The position numbers and the translations under genes are program-made. The notes under the pieces were generated by a model. The model was not told the origin of the DNA. It ran no database searches and was given only the letters and a program-made list of their open reading frames with translations. Positions 1-8,271 of a DNA stretch of 64,000 bases are shown here, in pieces. Location: the NCBI RefSeq assembly GCF_016862275.1, contig NZ_BOMQ01000074.1:1-64000 (forward strand), in the 5' to 3' direction. Position 1 is the first letter of the stretch. Every line of letters begins with the position of its first letter. The DNA comes from Actinoplanes nipponensis (lineage in GTDB: Bacteria > Actinomycetota > Actinomycetes > Mycobacteriales > Micromonosporaceae).

Positions 1-206
1 TCGTCGCGCAGGATGCGCAGCGCCGATTTGATGGTCTCGCGGGCTACGCCGTAGCGCTCGGCCAAGTCGTTCTGCGAGGGCAGCCGCTCGCCTGGCGCGA
101 ACTTGCGGGTGAGAATCGCCGCGCGGAGCACGTTGGCGATCTGCTGGGAGGCCGGGCGGGCGTCGTCCGGCTCCAGGTCATCGAGGCTGCGGGCATCCAC
201 GTTCAC
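1..206 (-). CDS. GntR-family transcriptional regulator (N-terminal part, runs off the window)
   Basis: The first 68 codons are visible and the 3' end lies beyond the window start. They form a GntR winged helix-turn-helix, with recognisable pieces such as QIANVLRAAILTRKFAPGE, RLPSQNDLAERYGVARET and IKSALRILRD. The likely start is the GTG at 206, with another in-frame GTG at 200; only a weak GGA precedes it. The gene diverges from the rest of the element across a 255-bp region holding two palindromes (221-236 and 291-315). This is the position of a KorSA-like repressor that controls transfer and replication genes in such elements. The role is inferred; the fold is clear. Confidence 0.75.
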   Translation of the reverse strand, partial: MNVDARSLDDLEPDDARPASQQIANVLRAAILTRKFAPGERLPSQNDLAERYGVARETIKSALRILRD

Positions 207-220
207 TCCAGCAGGGTAAA

Positions 221-236
221 GCCTGGCTAGCCAGGC
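221..236. promoter_or_regulatory. Palindromic operator, GCCTGGCTAGCCAGGC
   Basis: A perfect 16-bp palindrome lies 14 bp upstream of the divergent GntR start at 206. It shares the GGCTAGCC core with the 1839-1863 palindrome and the CTAGCCA string with that site and with 291-315. The position fits autoregulation of the GntR gene. Confidence 0.55.
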
Positions 237-290
237 TAGGAAATCTCGCGCGGTCCTGCTTGCGTAGGCACGCCGACATCCGTACGGTCA

Positions 291-315
291 ATATGACTAG
301 CCAAGCTAGTCATAT
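291..315. promoter_or_regulatory. 25-bp perfect inverted repeat, probable GntR operator
   Basis: The arms ATATGACTAGC and GCTAGTCATAT flank a CAA spacer with no mismatch. The same 25-bp architecture recurs at 1839-1863, so both are probably sites for one regulator of this element. The site lies between the two divergent transcription units that start at 206 (minus) and 462 (plus). Confidence 0.6.
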
Positions 316-461
316 TTGCTCGCGCTCGGATGCCGAATGCTGATCTTTCATTCGATATTGCCGCTCGCGATGAAGTTGGCACCGGGGTGGGTGCTGGGCA
401 ACGTCCCCCGCGACCCCGCCCGCCTCGGTGTCGTCCATGCCGCTTGCGGAGGTCAGCACAC

Positions 462-734
462 ATGAGCGAACCGCTACCCGCGTTCGACGGCCGGCATCCG
501 CCGATCGATCCGCCGGCCGAATGCATCAACCCGCTCGTGTGGCGGCTTTCCCGCCGGCTGTTCGCTGACCACATGCCCGGCCCGGACGGGTGGTGCCTGC
601 TCTGTCGGCCGGCCATCACGTACCCGTGCGTCGCCCGACAGCTCGCCGATCGCGGTCTCACCTTCGCCATGACCGGCCGCGATCCCGTCACCGATCGCAG
701 CTCGCACCGCGGCAATCGGGGCCACCGATGGTGA
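462..734 (+). CDS. Small AICE protein of unknown function (90 aa)
   Basis: The function is not recognised. The ATG at 462 follows a strong GGAGG ribosome site at 448-452, which decides this start over an upstream in-frame ATG at 330. The product is soluble. Its central part, WCLLCRPAITYPCVARQLADR, has three cysteines (a CxxC and a later single Cys), which resembles small accessory proteins of actinomycete integrative elements. The C-terminus is basic (SSHRGNRGHRW). It is the first gene of the plus-strand unit 462-1823 and overlaps a tiny reading frame at 728. Confidence 0.6.
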   Translation: MSEPLPAFDGRHPPIDPPAECINPLVWRLSRRLFADHMPGPDGWCLLCRPAITYPCVARQLADRGLTFAMTGRDPVTDRSSHRGNRGHRW

Positions 735-775
735 GCGGCATGTTCGCGCTGCTCCTCGCAGGGTGGGCGGGATGA
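728..775 (+). CDS. Possible 15-codon coupling peptide
   Basis: An ATG at 728 overlaps the stop of the preceding gene (ATGGTGA). It opens MVSGMFALLLAGWAG and ends at 775, overlapping the next ATG at 772. The peptide is short and hydrophobic. It could be a leader that couples translation of the two flanking genes, or a chance frame; its size does not allow a decision. Confidence 0.2.
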   Translation: MVSGMFALLLAGWAG

Positions 776-1086
776 GCCCGATCGCGGTCGCGCCTCGGCT
801 GCCGGTCCCCGCCGGGCAGCTTGTCGGGCACCTGGTGCGGATACCCGCCGGTCGGTGCCGGTACCGCGACTCCGGTCCTGCACTGCTGGTGCGGCGGGTC
901 CGGCTCGACATCTCGCAGTGGTACGGCGGCGCCTGGGTCTGGCTGGAGGGCGACGAGATCGCCGACACCGGCTACTCGCTCGGCTGGACTCAAGCTCTGG
1001 TGCACGTGTCCGTCTGCGTCACCGACGCGCCGGCTGCCGGGCTTCCCGTCCAGCGCCGGCCTGCCGCACCGCCGAACCTGGGATGA
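772..1086 (+). CDS. Small AICE protein of unknown function (104 aa)
   Basis: The function is not recognised. The ATG at 772 follows GGGTGGGCGGG. The stop at 1084-1086 overlaps the ATG of the following GntR gene (ATGA), so the two are translationally coupled. The predicted protein has no membrane segment and contains a beta-rich middle part (RVRLDISQWYGGAWVWLEGD). It lies between another unknown small protein and a transcriptional regulator in the control region of the element, so an accessory regulatory role is possible but unsupported. Confidence 0.6.
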   Translation: MSPIAVAPRLPVPAGQLVGHLVRIPAGRCRYRDSGPALLVRRVRLDISQWYGGAWVWLEGDEIADTGYSLGWTQALVHVSVCVTDAPAAGLPVQRRPAAPPNLG

Positions 1087-1823
1087 CGACCGTGCCGATC
1101 GAACCTACGGCCGCGAAGTACGCGAGTATCGCCGACGCCCTGCAACACCGGATCGACAGTGGCGCTTATTCGGTCGGGGCCATGCTGCCGAGCGAGGCCC
1201 AGCTCGTCCGCGAGTTCGACGCATCGCGGTCCACTGTGGTACGGGCGCTGGAGTACCTGCGCCAGCTCGGCTACATCGAAGGCGTCCAGGGCAAGGGCCG
1301 CGTCGTCCTCGGCCGACCATCGGCGCTCGCGTCGCAGCCTCCGGGCCGGGTCCGCACCGCGCTGCACGCCGCGGAGGCACCGGACGCCACGCTGATCGGT
1401 GCTGGCCGGGCGCCGGCCTCGGCGCGTATCGCCGCGACGCTGTCCATCCCGGTCGGTGAGCCGGTCGTCGCCCGGCAACGCCTGTTCACCGCGGCCGCGA
1501 CCGGTTGGCTGATGCTCAGCACCGTATATCTACCGGCGGTCGCCTCCAGCGGAACGGCATTCCACCTGCCGAACCTGCTCCGCGAAGGAGCACTGGATCA
1601 TCTGGAACGGCGCCGGCGGCTCGTAGCGATGGACGTCGCGGAACGGCTGTCCGTGCGATCGGCGTCGGCGCGGGAGTCGGTGCTGCTCACCCTTGAACGC
1701 AGATCCTCGCTGCTGACGAGCCTGCTTGTGGTCCGTAGCGTCGCCGGCCACCCGCTGCTCGTGATCGACGCGGCGTTTCCGGTCCCAGCGCAGGGCCTCG
1801 AAGAGGCTTTCACACTCCGCTAA
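1083..1823 (+). CDS. GntR/HutC-family regulator with UTRA-type effector domain
   Basis: The 246-aa protein has an N-terminal winged helix-turn-helix of GntR type (about residues 10-75, with GAMLPSEAQLVREFDASRST and RALEYLRQLGYIEGVQGKG). It continues into a C-terminal domain of about 150 residues with the pattern of a UTRA ligand-binding domain. This is a second GntR gene in the element, opposite in direction to the one at 206. Its start overlaps the stop of the upstream gene. Two palindromes lie just downstream, before the transfer operon, so it may bind there; the binding is inference. HutC-type regulators in AICEs repress replication and transfer genes. Confidence 0.85.
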   Translation: MTTVPIEPTAAKYASIADALQHRIDSGAYSVGAMLPSEAQLVREFDASRSTVVRALEYLRQLGYIEGVQGKGRVVLGRPSALASQPPGRVRTALHAAEAPDATLIGAGRAPASARIAATLSIPVGEPVVARQRLFTAAATGWLMLSTVYLPAVASSGTAFHLPNLLREGALDHLERRRRLVAMDVAERLSVRSASARESVLLTLERRSSLLTSLLVVRSVAGHPLLVIDAAFPVPAQGLEEAFTLR

Positions 1824-1838
1824 TTACGGCATCACTCG

Positions 1839-1863
1839 ACATGGCTAGCCAAGTGAGTCATGT
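1839..1863. promoter_or_regulatory. 25-bp imperfect inverted repeat, probable operator of the transfer operon
   Basis: The outer arms ACATGGCT and AGTCATGT pair with one mismatch around a GCCAAG-type centre. Length and core match the perfect repeat at 291-315. It lies upstream of the gene at 1925, where transcription of the transfer and replication genes should begin. Confidence 0.55.
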
Positions 1864-1878
1864 GCTAGCTTTGGGCCA

Positions 1879-1902
1879 ACTTGGTTAGTCAAGTAACCAA
1901 GT
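1879..1902. promoter_or_regulatory. Second operator-like inverted repeat before the transfer operon
   Basis: The arms ACTTGGTTA (1879-1887) and TAACCAAGT (1894-1902) are perfectly complementary around GTCAAG. It lies 40 bp, centre to centre, from the 1839-1863 repeat and immediately upstream of the ribosome site GGCGGAGGAG at 1907. Binding here would cover the promoter or early transcript. Confidence 0.5.
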
Positions 1903-1924
1903 GCTGGCGGAGGAGTCCACTTCA

Positions 1925-2359
1925 GTGATTCCCAACTCGATCAAGGTTCCGGTGCCGTGGGAGTACGTCGCGCCGCATGGTGCGCTCTGCCTCGGCGTCG
2001 AGCCGGCCACCGACTTCGACAAGCGTGGCCAGGGCGACGACCAGCTGCGCGACAAGGAGACCGGCGAGCGGATCTGGCTGGTCAAGGTCCTCGACCTGGA
2101 CCCGGAGGCGGGCAAGTTCGGCGGTACGAAGGAGTTCAAGGTCAAGGTTGTCGCGCCGCAGCAGCCGGTGCCACCGGCCTCGATGGTGCCGGGCTACCCG
2201 CCGATGGTGGAGTTCACCGGCGTGACGCTGACGCCGTACGTGGACTCGCAGAAGTGCAAGGGCAACGGCGCGAAGTGCCGGGCGCGGCAGGCGTGGTCCA
2301 TCCGCGCGAGTGAGATGACCGCCCCGCAGTCCGCCGCCAAGCCGGCCAAGGCTGCCTGA
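1925..2359 (+). CDS. Conserved AICE hypothetical protein (144 aa)
   Basis: The start is taken as GTG 1925, because GGCGGAGGAG ends about ten bases upstream; an upstream in-frame GTG at 1901 falls inside the operator. The product is soluble, rich in beta-prone segments (PVPWEYVAPHGALCLGVEP; ERIWLVKVLDLDPEAGKF), with CKGNGAKCRARQAW near the C-terminus and an Ala/Lys tail. Proteins of this kind are commonly found at the head of AICE transfer modules. No enzymatic motif is visible, and a single-strand-binding or replication-accessory role would be a guess. Confidence 0.65.
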   Translation: MIPNSIKVPVPWEYVAPHGALCLGVEPATDFDKRGQGDDQLRDKETGERIWLVKVLDLDPEAGKFGGTKEFKVKVVAPQQPVPPASMVPGYPPMVEFTGVTLTPYVDSQKCKGNGAKCRARQAWSIRASEMTAPQSAAKPAKAA

Positions 2360-2451
2360 CCTTTTGACGCGTCGGGGGCGGGGCCAACAACCGCCAAGAA
2401 GTTCTCCCCGCCCCGGCGCTCAACCCACCACCTGCGAAGGGACGGGCTGTG

Positions 2452-2778
2452 ATGCCCACAGTAAATGACGCTGCCCGAATCACGACGCGAGACGGCGCTG
2501 GCTGGCGCACCTGCGGAGGTTGCGGCCTGCTCGCTGCGCTGCCGCCCGCTGCCGACCAGTGCCCGGGCTGCGACCGGCCCACTGCAACGGACGCGCGGCC
2601 TGCACCGGACGTCTGGGAGATCGCTCATCGGTACGCCGAGACCGTGGGCCGGATTCAGGCATGGGTCGACATGGCCCACCGGAGCGACGCAGAGCGTCTC
2701 GACAACATTCGCCAGTTCCTTGCTGACCTCGACCGCTTCCACGCCGCCCGCCGGAAGGGGGCAGGGGAATGCCGCTGA
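2452..2778 (+). CDS. Small zinc-ribbon-like AICE protein (108 aa)
   Basis: Cys21/Cys24 and Cys37/Cys40 form two CxxC knuckles (RTCGGCGLL and DQCPGCDRP), suggesting a zinc ribbon. The second half is helical (EIAHRYAETVGRIQAWVDMA). A GTG three bases upstream is an alternative start. The stop at 2776-2778 overlaps the ATG of the translocase gene at 2769, so it is coupled to conjugative transfer. The biochemical role is unknown. Confidence 0.65.
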   Translation: MPTVNDAARITTRDGAGWRTCGGCGLLAALPPAADQCPGCDRPTATDARPAPDVWEIAHRYAETVGRIQAWVDMAHRSDAERLDNIRQFLADLDRFHAARRKGAGECR

Positions 2779-4202
2779 TCAATGTGATCCATGGCGAGTC
2801 GATCCCGACTGCCCCGTTCACCGTTCGCACGCCGGTCCTACGGCTGCCCATCTGGCTTCTCGTGATGTGGCAGGCAATCAAGGCCGTGGCCTGGCTGGTC
2901 GTGACCTACGTGCGGTACTGGTGGGCGACCGGTCCCGCCACGGGTCTGCTGTGGCTCTACGCCGAGTACGGCTGGGTCGGTCCGGCCTCAACGGCCGGCG
3001 GGATCGCTGCTGCGGCGACCGGTTGGGGCTTCGGGCACCGCCCGTCGTTCCTGCCTTTCGGCTGGTACCCGATCCTTGCCCGGTTCCGGCGCTGGACCTA
3101 CCGGCGGCGCTGGCAGGCCGCGATGGTCACCGCGAAACTTGCCGTGTCCTTCGACCGGCATACGGTGCTGCCGATCCTCAAGCGGGTCCGGTGCCGTCCC
3201 GGCGCTGACGTCGTACTCGTGCGGATGGTCACCGGGCAGATCCCGGACGACTTCGGCAAGGTCGCCGAACGCCTCGCGCACACCTTCGGCGTCCGGCAGG
3301 TCAAGGCCATGCCCGGCCCATCGTTCGGCACAGTGGTGCTCGTCCTGCTCCGCGGCGACCCGCTGACCAAGACCGTCGCGCCGTTCCCGACCACGGCCGT
3401 ACCGGACTTCACCGCGCTGACGGTGGCCCGGCAGGAAGACGGCGAGGTCTTCGACCTGCGCCTGTTCGGAACTCAGGTCCTCGTCGTCGGAGCGACCGGC
3501 TCGGGCAAGGGCTCGGTGATCTGGTCGATCGTCCGCTCGTTGGCCGGCGGCGTCGGAACCGGACTGGTCAAGCTCTGGGGCCTCGACCCCAAGGGCGGCA
3601 TGGAACTCGGCATCGGACTGCCACTGTTCGACCGCTTCGCCAGCAAGGACTTCGCCGCGATGGCAACCATGCTTGAAGAAGCCGCCCGCGAGGCACAAAG
3701 CAGGGCCGCGCGTCTCAAGGGCGTCACCCGCCAGCACATTCCGACACCAGCCGAGCCACTGATCGTGCTGATCATCGACGAGCTGGCGAACCTCACCGCG
3801 TACCTGACCGACCGGCAGCTCAAGGACCGGATCAAGGCGTCGCTCGGGATCGTGCTGTCGCAGGGCCGCGCGGTCGGCGTGCACGTCGTGGCCGCGATCC
3901 AGGACCCGCGCAAGGAGGTGCTCCCGGCTCGTGGGCTGTTCCCGACGCGAATCGCGCTGCGGCTGTCGGAGCCGGGCGAGGTTGACATGGTCCTCGGTGA
4001 CGGGATGCGCGACCGGGGCGCCCTGGGCGACCGCATCCCGCAGACCACACCCGGCGTCGGCTACGTCGTCCTCGACGGCGACCCCACCCCGATGCGGGTC
4101 CGCTTCTCCTTCCTGACCGACGACGCCATCCGAGACATGGCCGCCACCTACAGCCGGCTCCAGGTCATCGACGGCGAAACCGTCGAAGGCGGTGCGGCAT
4201 GA
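2769..4202 (+). CDS. traSA: FtsK/SpoIIIE-like conjugative DNA translocase (TraSA/TraB type)
   Basis: The protein has 477 residues. The N-terminus contains about two hydrophobic segments (residues 25-48 and 55-85) that should place it in the membrane. The ATPase domain follows, with Walker A GATGSGKG (241-248) and Walker B LIVLIIDE (331-338). GLDPKGGMELGIG between them is typical of the pSAM2 TraSA group. Such proteins pump double-stranded DNA from donor to recipient mycelium and are the single essential transfer protein of AICEs. The gene overlaps both neighbours (ATG 2769 within the upstream gene; ATGA at its own end). Confidence 0.9.
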   Translation: MPLINVIHGESIPTAPFTVRTPVLRLPIWLLVMWQAIKAVAWLVVTYVRYWWATGPATGLLWLYAEYGWVGPASTAGGIAAAATGWGFGHRPSFLPFGWYPILARFRRWTYRRRWQAAMVTAKLAVSFDRHTVLPILKRVRCRPGADVVLVRMVTGQIPDDFGKVAERLAHTFGVRQVKAMPGPSFGTVVLVLLRGDPLTKTVAPFPTTAVPDFTALTVARQEDGEVFDLRLFGTQVLVVGATGSGKGSVIWSIVRSLAGGVGTGLVKLWGLDPKGGMELGIGLPLFDRFASKDFAAMATMLEEAAREAQSRAARLKGVTRQHIPTPAEPLIVLIIDELANLTAYLTDRQLKDRIKASLGIVLSQGRAVGVHVVAAIQDPRKEVLPARGLFPTRIALRLSEPGEVDMVLGDGMRDRGALGDRIPQTTPGVGYVVLDGDPTPMRVRFSFLTDDAIRDMAATYSRLQVIDGETVEGGAA

Positions 4203-4753
4203 CCAGCACCGCGCGCAGCGAACGGATCGAATCCGCCCTGTTGGTGCTGATCCTCGCGGTCGTCGCCATCGCGGCCGGGTGGGCGTCGTTCACCCACGTG
4301 CACGACTGGACCATGCGGCACGTCCCGGCCGGTACGCCGAGCGCGTTCGGCTGGGTCAACGCGGTCATCTCCGAACTCGTGCCGGTCGCGGCGTTCCTCA
4401 CCATCCGCCGGCGCCAGCGCATCGGGGCGTCGATCGGCTACCCGGTGGTGCTGCTGCTGGCATCTGCGGCGCTGTCGCTGGCCGCGCAACTCGCGGTCGC
4501 CTCACCCAGCCCGTCCGGCTGGCTGCTGTCCGCCGTCCCGGCGCTGGCGTTCATGGCCCTGGTCAAGCTCGTCTTCGCCACCCCGGCCGACAGCACACCA
4601 GGGGTTGACGAGCCCACTCCCCTGCCGGTCGACACCGAGCCGCCTGTCGAACCGGAACCGCCGGCGCCCCGGGCGCGGACCACTGCTGCCGTCGTGCCCG
4701 TTCCGGCCGGCGCCTTCACCCGCTTGCAGACCTCGGAGGTGAACCACCGTTGA
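4199..4753 (+). CDS. DUF2637/SpdB-like membrane protein
   Basis: The 184-aa product has four predicted membrane segments (about residues 12-30, 50-68, 78-96 and 105-122) followed by a Pro/Glu-rich cytoplasmic tail. The pattern GWASFTHVHDW early in the protein resembles DUF2637 proteins, which include the SpdB2-type intramycelial spread proteins of actinomycete plasmids. Its ATG overlaps the translocase stop and its stop overlaps the TTG of the Rep gene. A role in plasmid spreading through the recipient mycelium is inferred from family and position. Confidence 0.7.
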   Translation: MTSTARSERIESALLVLILAVVAIAAGWASFTHVHDWTMRHVPAGTPSAFGWVNAVISELVPVAAFLTIRRRQRIGASIGYPVVLLLASAALSLAAQLAVASPSPSGWLLSAVPALAFMALVKLVFATPADSTPGVDEPTPLPVDTEPPVEPEPPAPRARTTAAVVPVPAGAFTRLQTSEVNHR

Positions 4754-6546
4754 CCACACCCACCCTGCCCCTCCCGAACCGGGAGAACGCGCCCCGGCCG
4801 GGATCGCGGGCCGCTCGGCTGGCACTACCCCGGGCCGTCGACGCCCTTAAGAACCTCGCCATCGACCACGGCGTCTGCATCCGGCCCGTGTCCCTGCGCC
4901 GGACGGACCTGACCACCGGCGCCACCGAGCTGATCGATCTGCCCTGCGGCGCGACCCTAGACGTGAAGTGCCCGCCGTGTGCCAAGCGGGCGCGGCACTA
5001 CCGGCAGGTGCAGATCCGGGAAGGCTGGCACCGTACCGATGAACCGCTGCCCCCGCCGGCCGCCGCCACCGACGACCAGATCGCGCTGATCTCGCTGCGG
5101 GCACATCTTGAGTTCTACCGCGCCCAGGCCGAACAGGCCGCCGAATGGGACCAAGTCACCGAGCTGAACGACGCCATCACCGAAGTGGAAGCAGCCATCG
5201 CAGCTGAGGGACTGCGCGGGCGCATCGCACCTCCGCACGACACCGGCGACGATGACGACCCGGGCGACGCTGACCGGACACGCCGGGTCCGGTCCACCCG
5301 GCGACGCCAGGACGTACCCGACCTGCCCCGGCAGAAGGTCGAACCGCGCACCGTCGGCCGCACCTACATCGGTCGCGACGGCAGCACGCACCAACCCTCG
5401 ATGTGGCTGACCCTGACCCTCGACACCTACGGCCCGGTCCACTCCATCCCCTCGGGCCGGCCGTGCCCGTGCCGACGACGGCACACCGACAACGACCCGC
5501 TGATCGGCACCCCGGTCAACCCGAACACCTACGACTACCGGCGGGCGGCCTGGGACGCCGTGCACTTCCCCCGACTGCTCGACCGCATGTGGCAGAACCT
5601 GCGCCGCGCGGCGGGCTGGAACGTCCAATACGCCGGCTGCGTCGAGCCGCAACGCCGACTCGCACCGCACGCGCACTTCGCCATCCGAGGCACCATCTCC
5701 CGCGCCCTGCTCGAACAGGTCTCCACCGCCACCTACCACCAAGTGTGGTGGCCGGCCGCCGACCGACTCAGGTACGCACCCGACCGGCCCCCGATCTTCG
5801 ACACCGACGCTGAAGCGTGGGTCGACCCGGACACCATGGCTCCGCTGCCCGGCTGGGCGGACGCACTCGACGCCATCGATGACGACCCGGACGCCGAGCC
5901 GGCACACGTCGTACGGTTCGGCCCGCAGGTCAAGGCCAAAGGCGTCGACCCCGGCAGCAAGGACGTCGAACGAACGATCGGCTACATCACCAAGTACGTC
6001 ACCAAAGCCGCCGCGGAATGCCACGACCACACCAGCGACCCGCAACGCGACCACGCCGACCGGCTCTGGCGCGAGCTGCGCGTCACGCCCTGCTCGGACC
6101 GATGCGCGAACTGGCTGCTCTACGGCGTCCAACCGAAGAACGCCACCGGCAAGCTGCGGCCCGGCAACTGCAAGGGCCGCGTCCACCAGAAGAACACCCT
6201 CGGCATTGGCGGACGCCGCGTGCTCGTCTCGCGCAACTGGTCCGGCAAGACCCTGCGCGACCACCGCGCCGACGCACACGCCTGGGTCAAGGCACTGCTT
6301 GGCGTCACGGCTGCCGTCGACGACTCGCCCCCGGCCGATCACCACGTGGCCAGCCCGTCGCCGTTCGCGTGGGAGATGGCACGGCCAGGCGACCCAGACC
6401 TGCCTCCGCTGGAGCACCGGCTTCTACGCGCCGTCTCCCAACGCATCCAACGTCGCGCCCAGCTCGCCGCAGCGAGAAGACAGGAAGAGCCAGATGTTTC
6501 GGCAACCGACAACGAACCGGCGTGCGGCCACGAGGGGGACAGATGA
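4750..6546 (+). CDS. repSA: Rolling-circle replication initiator, RepSA-like (HUH)
   Basis: The 598-aa protein starts at TTG 4750, behind GGAGGTG at 4735-4741; the start overlaps the preceding stop (TTGA). An N-terminal CPPCAKRARHYR zinc-type motif (Cys74/Cys77) is followed by the rolling-circle motifs: WLTLTLDTYG (219-228), the HUH metal site PHAHFAIRG (His307, His309), and IGYITKYVTK (Tyr412, Tyr416) with the probable nicking tyrosine. This is the RepSA family of AICE initiators, which nick the double-strand origin and drive replication of the excised circle. The C-terminus is basic. Its stop overlaps the xis start. Confidence 0.9.
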   Translation: MTTPTLPLPNRENAPRPGSRAARLALPRAVDALKNLAIDHGVCIRPVSLRRTDLTTGATELIDLPCGATLDVKCPPCAKRARHYRQVQIREGWHRTDEPLPPPAAATDDQIALISLRAHLEFYRAQAEQAAEWDQVTELNDAITEVEAAIAAEGLRGRIAPPHDTGDDDDPGDADRTRRVRSTRRRQDVPDLPRQKVEPRTVGRTYIGRDGSTHQPSMWLTLTLDTYGPVHSIPSGRPCPCRRRHTDNDPLIGTPVNPNTYDYRRAAWDAVHFPRLLDRMWQNLRRAAGWNVQYAGCVEPQRRLAPHAHFAIRGTISRALLEQVSTATYHQVWWPAADRLRYAPDRPPIFDTDAEAWVDPDTMAPLPGWADALDAIDDDPDAEPAHVVRFGPQVKAKGVDPGSKDVERTIGYITKYVTKAAAECHDHTSDPQRDHADRLWRELRVTPCSDRCANWLLYGVQPKNATGKLRPGNCKGRVHQKNTLGIGGRRVLVSRNWSGKTLRDHRADAHAWVKALLGVTAAVDDSPPADHHVASPSPFAWEMARPGDPDLPPLEHRLLRAVSQRIQRRAQLAAARRQEEPDVSATDNEPACGHEGDR

Positions 6547-6725
6547 ACGAGCTGCTGACGGTTCCGGAAGTCCTTGCTGAGCTGCGCGTATCCCGCTCGA
6601 CGTGGTTCTACTGGCGGCAGATCGGCAAGGGGCCGCGAACGATCAAGCTGCCAAACGGCGAACTGCGTATTCGCCGGACGGCGCTGCACGAGTGGCTGGG
6701 CGAACTCGACGGGCAGGCGGCGTGA
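6543..6725 (+). CDS. xis: Excisionase, MerR-like helix-turn-helix
   Basis: The 60-aa protein consists essentially of a winged helix-turn-helix of the AlpA/excisionase type (LLTVPEVLAELRVSRSTWFY, then RRTALHEWL). It overlaps the rep stop by ATGA and the int start by GTGA. Together with the integrase it should drive excision between attL and attR. The size and the place between rep and int are standard for AICEs. Confidence 0.9.
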   Translation: MNELLTVPEVLAELRVSRSTWFYWRQIGKGPRTIKLPNGELRIRRTALHEWLGELDGQAA

Positions 6726-8155
6726 AGAGCTTCGAGTTTCAGGTCTGGGAGATCACCAAACGGGTCGATCGCAAGGCCAAGCCGTATCGCGTTCGGTGGG
6801 CGGTGGCCGGCAAGCGATTCGAGGACACGTTCCGTACCAAGGCTCTCGCGAACTCGTTCCGCTCGGAGCTGGTCAAGGCCGCGAACGACGGTCAACCGTT
6901 TGACACCGAATCCGGTCGGCCGTGGGCTGAGGCGCGGGCACAGCAGGCCGTCACCTGGTACGTCCACGTTCGGGAGTACATGAAGGGGAAGTGGCCTCGG
7001 CTCGCCGCCAAGTCTCGGCGGGGCACCGTGGAAGCGCTGACGCACGTGACCCTTCTGATGACGTCGGGCAGTCGACGCGGGCGCCCCGCCGATGCCGTTC
7101 TGCGGGAGGCGCTGTACGTCTACGCCCTCAACCCTCGCCGCTGGTCCGAGGAACCGTCCGAGACACACGCTGCGGCGCTGGCTTGGCTGGAGCGGGCGTC
7201 GCTGCCGGTCACGGATCTGGACACGCTGGCAGCCGTCCGCCGGGTCTTGGACGGCCTCTGCACCAGGATCGACGGCAAGCCGGCCGCCGCCAGCACCATC
7301 CGGCGCAAACGCGCGATCTTCTACAACGCGGTGGGGTATGCCGTCGAGCTGGGCCGCCTCGACGGCAACCCAATCGATCGGCTCCAGTGGACGGCGCCTG
7401 AGGTCGCCTCGGGCGTGGATCGCCGCGTCGTCGCTAATCCGGCCCAGGTCACCGCGCTGCTCGACGCTCTCCAATCGCTCGGCAAACGGGCCGATCGGGT
7501 CACCGCCTTCTTCGGGTGCCTGTACTACGCGGGAACGCGACCGTCCGAGGCGGCCGACTTGCGCCGGCCGGACTGCGTGCTGCCCGGAAGCTGCGTGAGC
7601 TGCGAAACCGAGCTGTCCGACGTCACGGCTACGCCGGCCGGAACGTGCCAACACGAGAAGATCAAGTACGGGTGGGGACGCATCACTCTCGCCGAAACCG
7701 CACCTCGGTCCGGAACGGCGTGGACCGACGACGGCCAGGCACACGAGCGGCGCGGTCTCAAGCACCGGGCACGCAAGGACACCCGGCCGGTTCCGATCCC
7801 GCCGCAGCTCGTGGCGTTGCTCCACAAGCACATCAAGGACTACGACACGGCGCCGGATGGCCGGCTGTTCCGAGGTCTACACGGCGGGCCGCTCTCCGAG
7901 TCGGTCTACGACCGGTGGTGGAAGCTCGCCCGTAAACAGGCATTCACTCCTCCACAGGTCGCCTCACCTCTGGCCCGCCGGCCATACGACCTGCGCCATG
8001 CCGCTGCGTCCTTATGGCTCAACGCTGATGTGCCTGCGACCGAGGTGGCCCGCCGCCTCGGACACAGCGTCGCCGTCCTGCTCCGGGTATATGCCAACTG
8101 CATCGACGGGGGTGACGCCGGGATGAATGACCGGATCGGCGGGGCGCTCGGGTGA
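6722..8155 (+). CDS. int: Tyrosine recombinase (AICE integrase)
   Basis: The protein has 477 residues from GTG 6722. The catalytic residues of the tyrosine recombinase family are visible: Arg273 in GTRPSEA, Arg425 in YDLRHAAASL, His448 in LGHSVAV and the nucleophile Tyr457 in RVYANC. The first His of the HxLRH box is replaced by Tyr, as in many actinomycete integrases. A cysteine-rich insert (Cys285, Cys291, Cys294, Cys309, His311) follows the first catalytic Arg. The N-terminal arm-binding region is lysine-rich. It should integrate the element into tRNA-Tyr. The attachment site is unusually far away (about 2.35 kb) because cargo lies between. Confidence 0.92.
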   Translation: MKSFEFQVWEITKRVDRKAKPYRVRWAVAGKRFEDTFRTKALANSFRSELVKAANDGQPFDTESGRPWAEARAQQAVTWYVHVREYMKGKWPRLAAKSRRGTVEALTHVTLLMTSGSRRGRPADAVLREALYVYALNPRRWSEEPSETHAAALAWLERASLPVTDLDTLAAVRRVLDGLCTRIDGKPAAASTIRRKRAIFYNAVGYAVELGRLDGNPIDRLQWTAPEVASGVDRRVVANPAQVTALLDALQSLGKRADRVTAFFGCLYYAGTRPSEAADLRRPDCVLPGSCVSCETELSDVTATPAGTCQHEKIKYGWGRITLAETAPRSGTAWTDDGQAHERRGLKHRARKDTRPVPIPPQLVALLHKHIKDYDTAPDGRLFRGLHGGPLSESVYDRWWKLARKQAFTPPQVASPLARRPYDLRHAAASLWLNADVPATEVARRLGHSVAVLLRVYANCIDGGDAGMNDRIGGALG

Positions 8156-8271
8156 CCTGGCAGGCTTTACTCGTGGATTATCATGCTCGAATTGCACAGA
8201 TGCGGTCTCCGGCGAGAGACGCCGAGCAGTCGGCGCCGTGCACTGCTCCAGCCGGATAAACCGGAGTCGAC

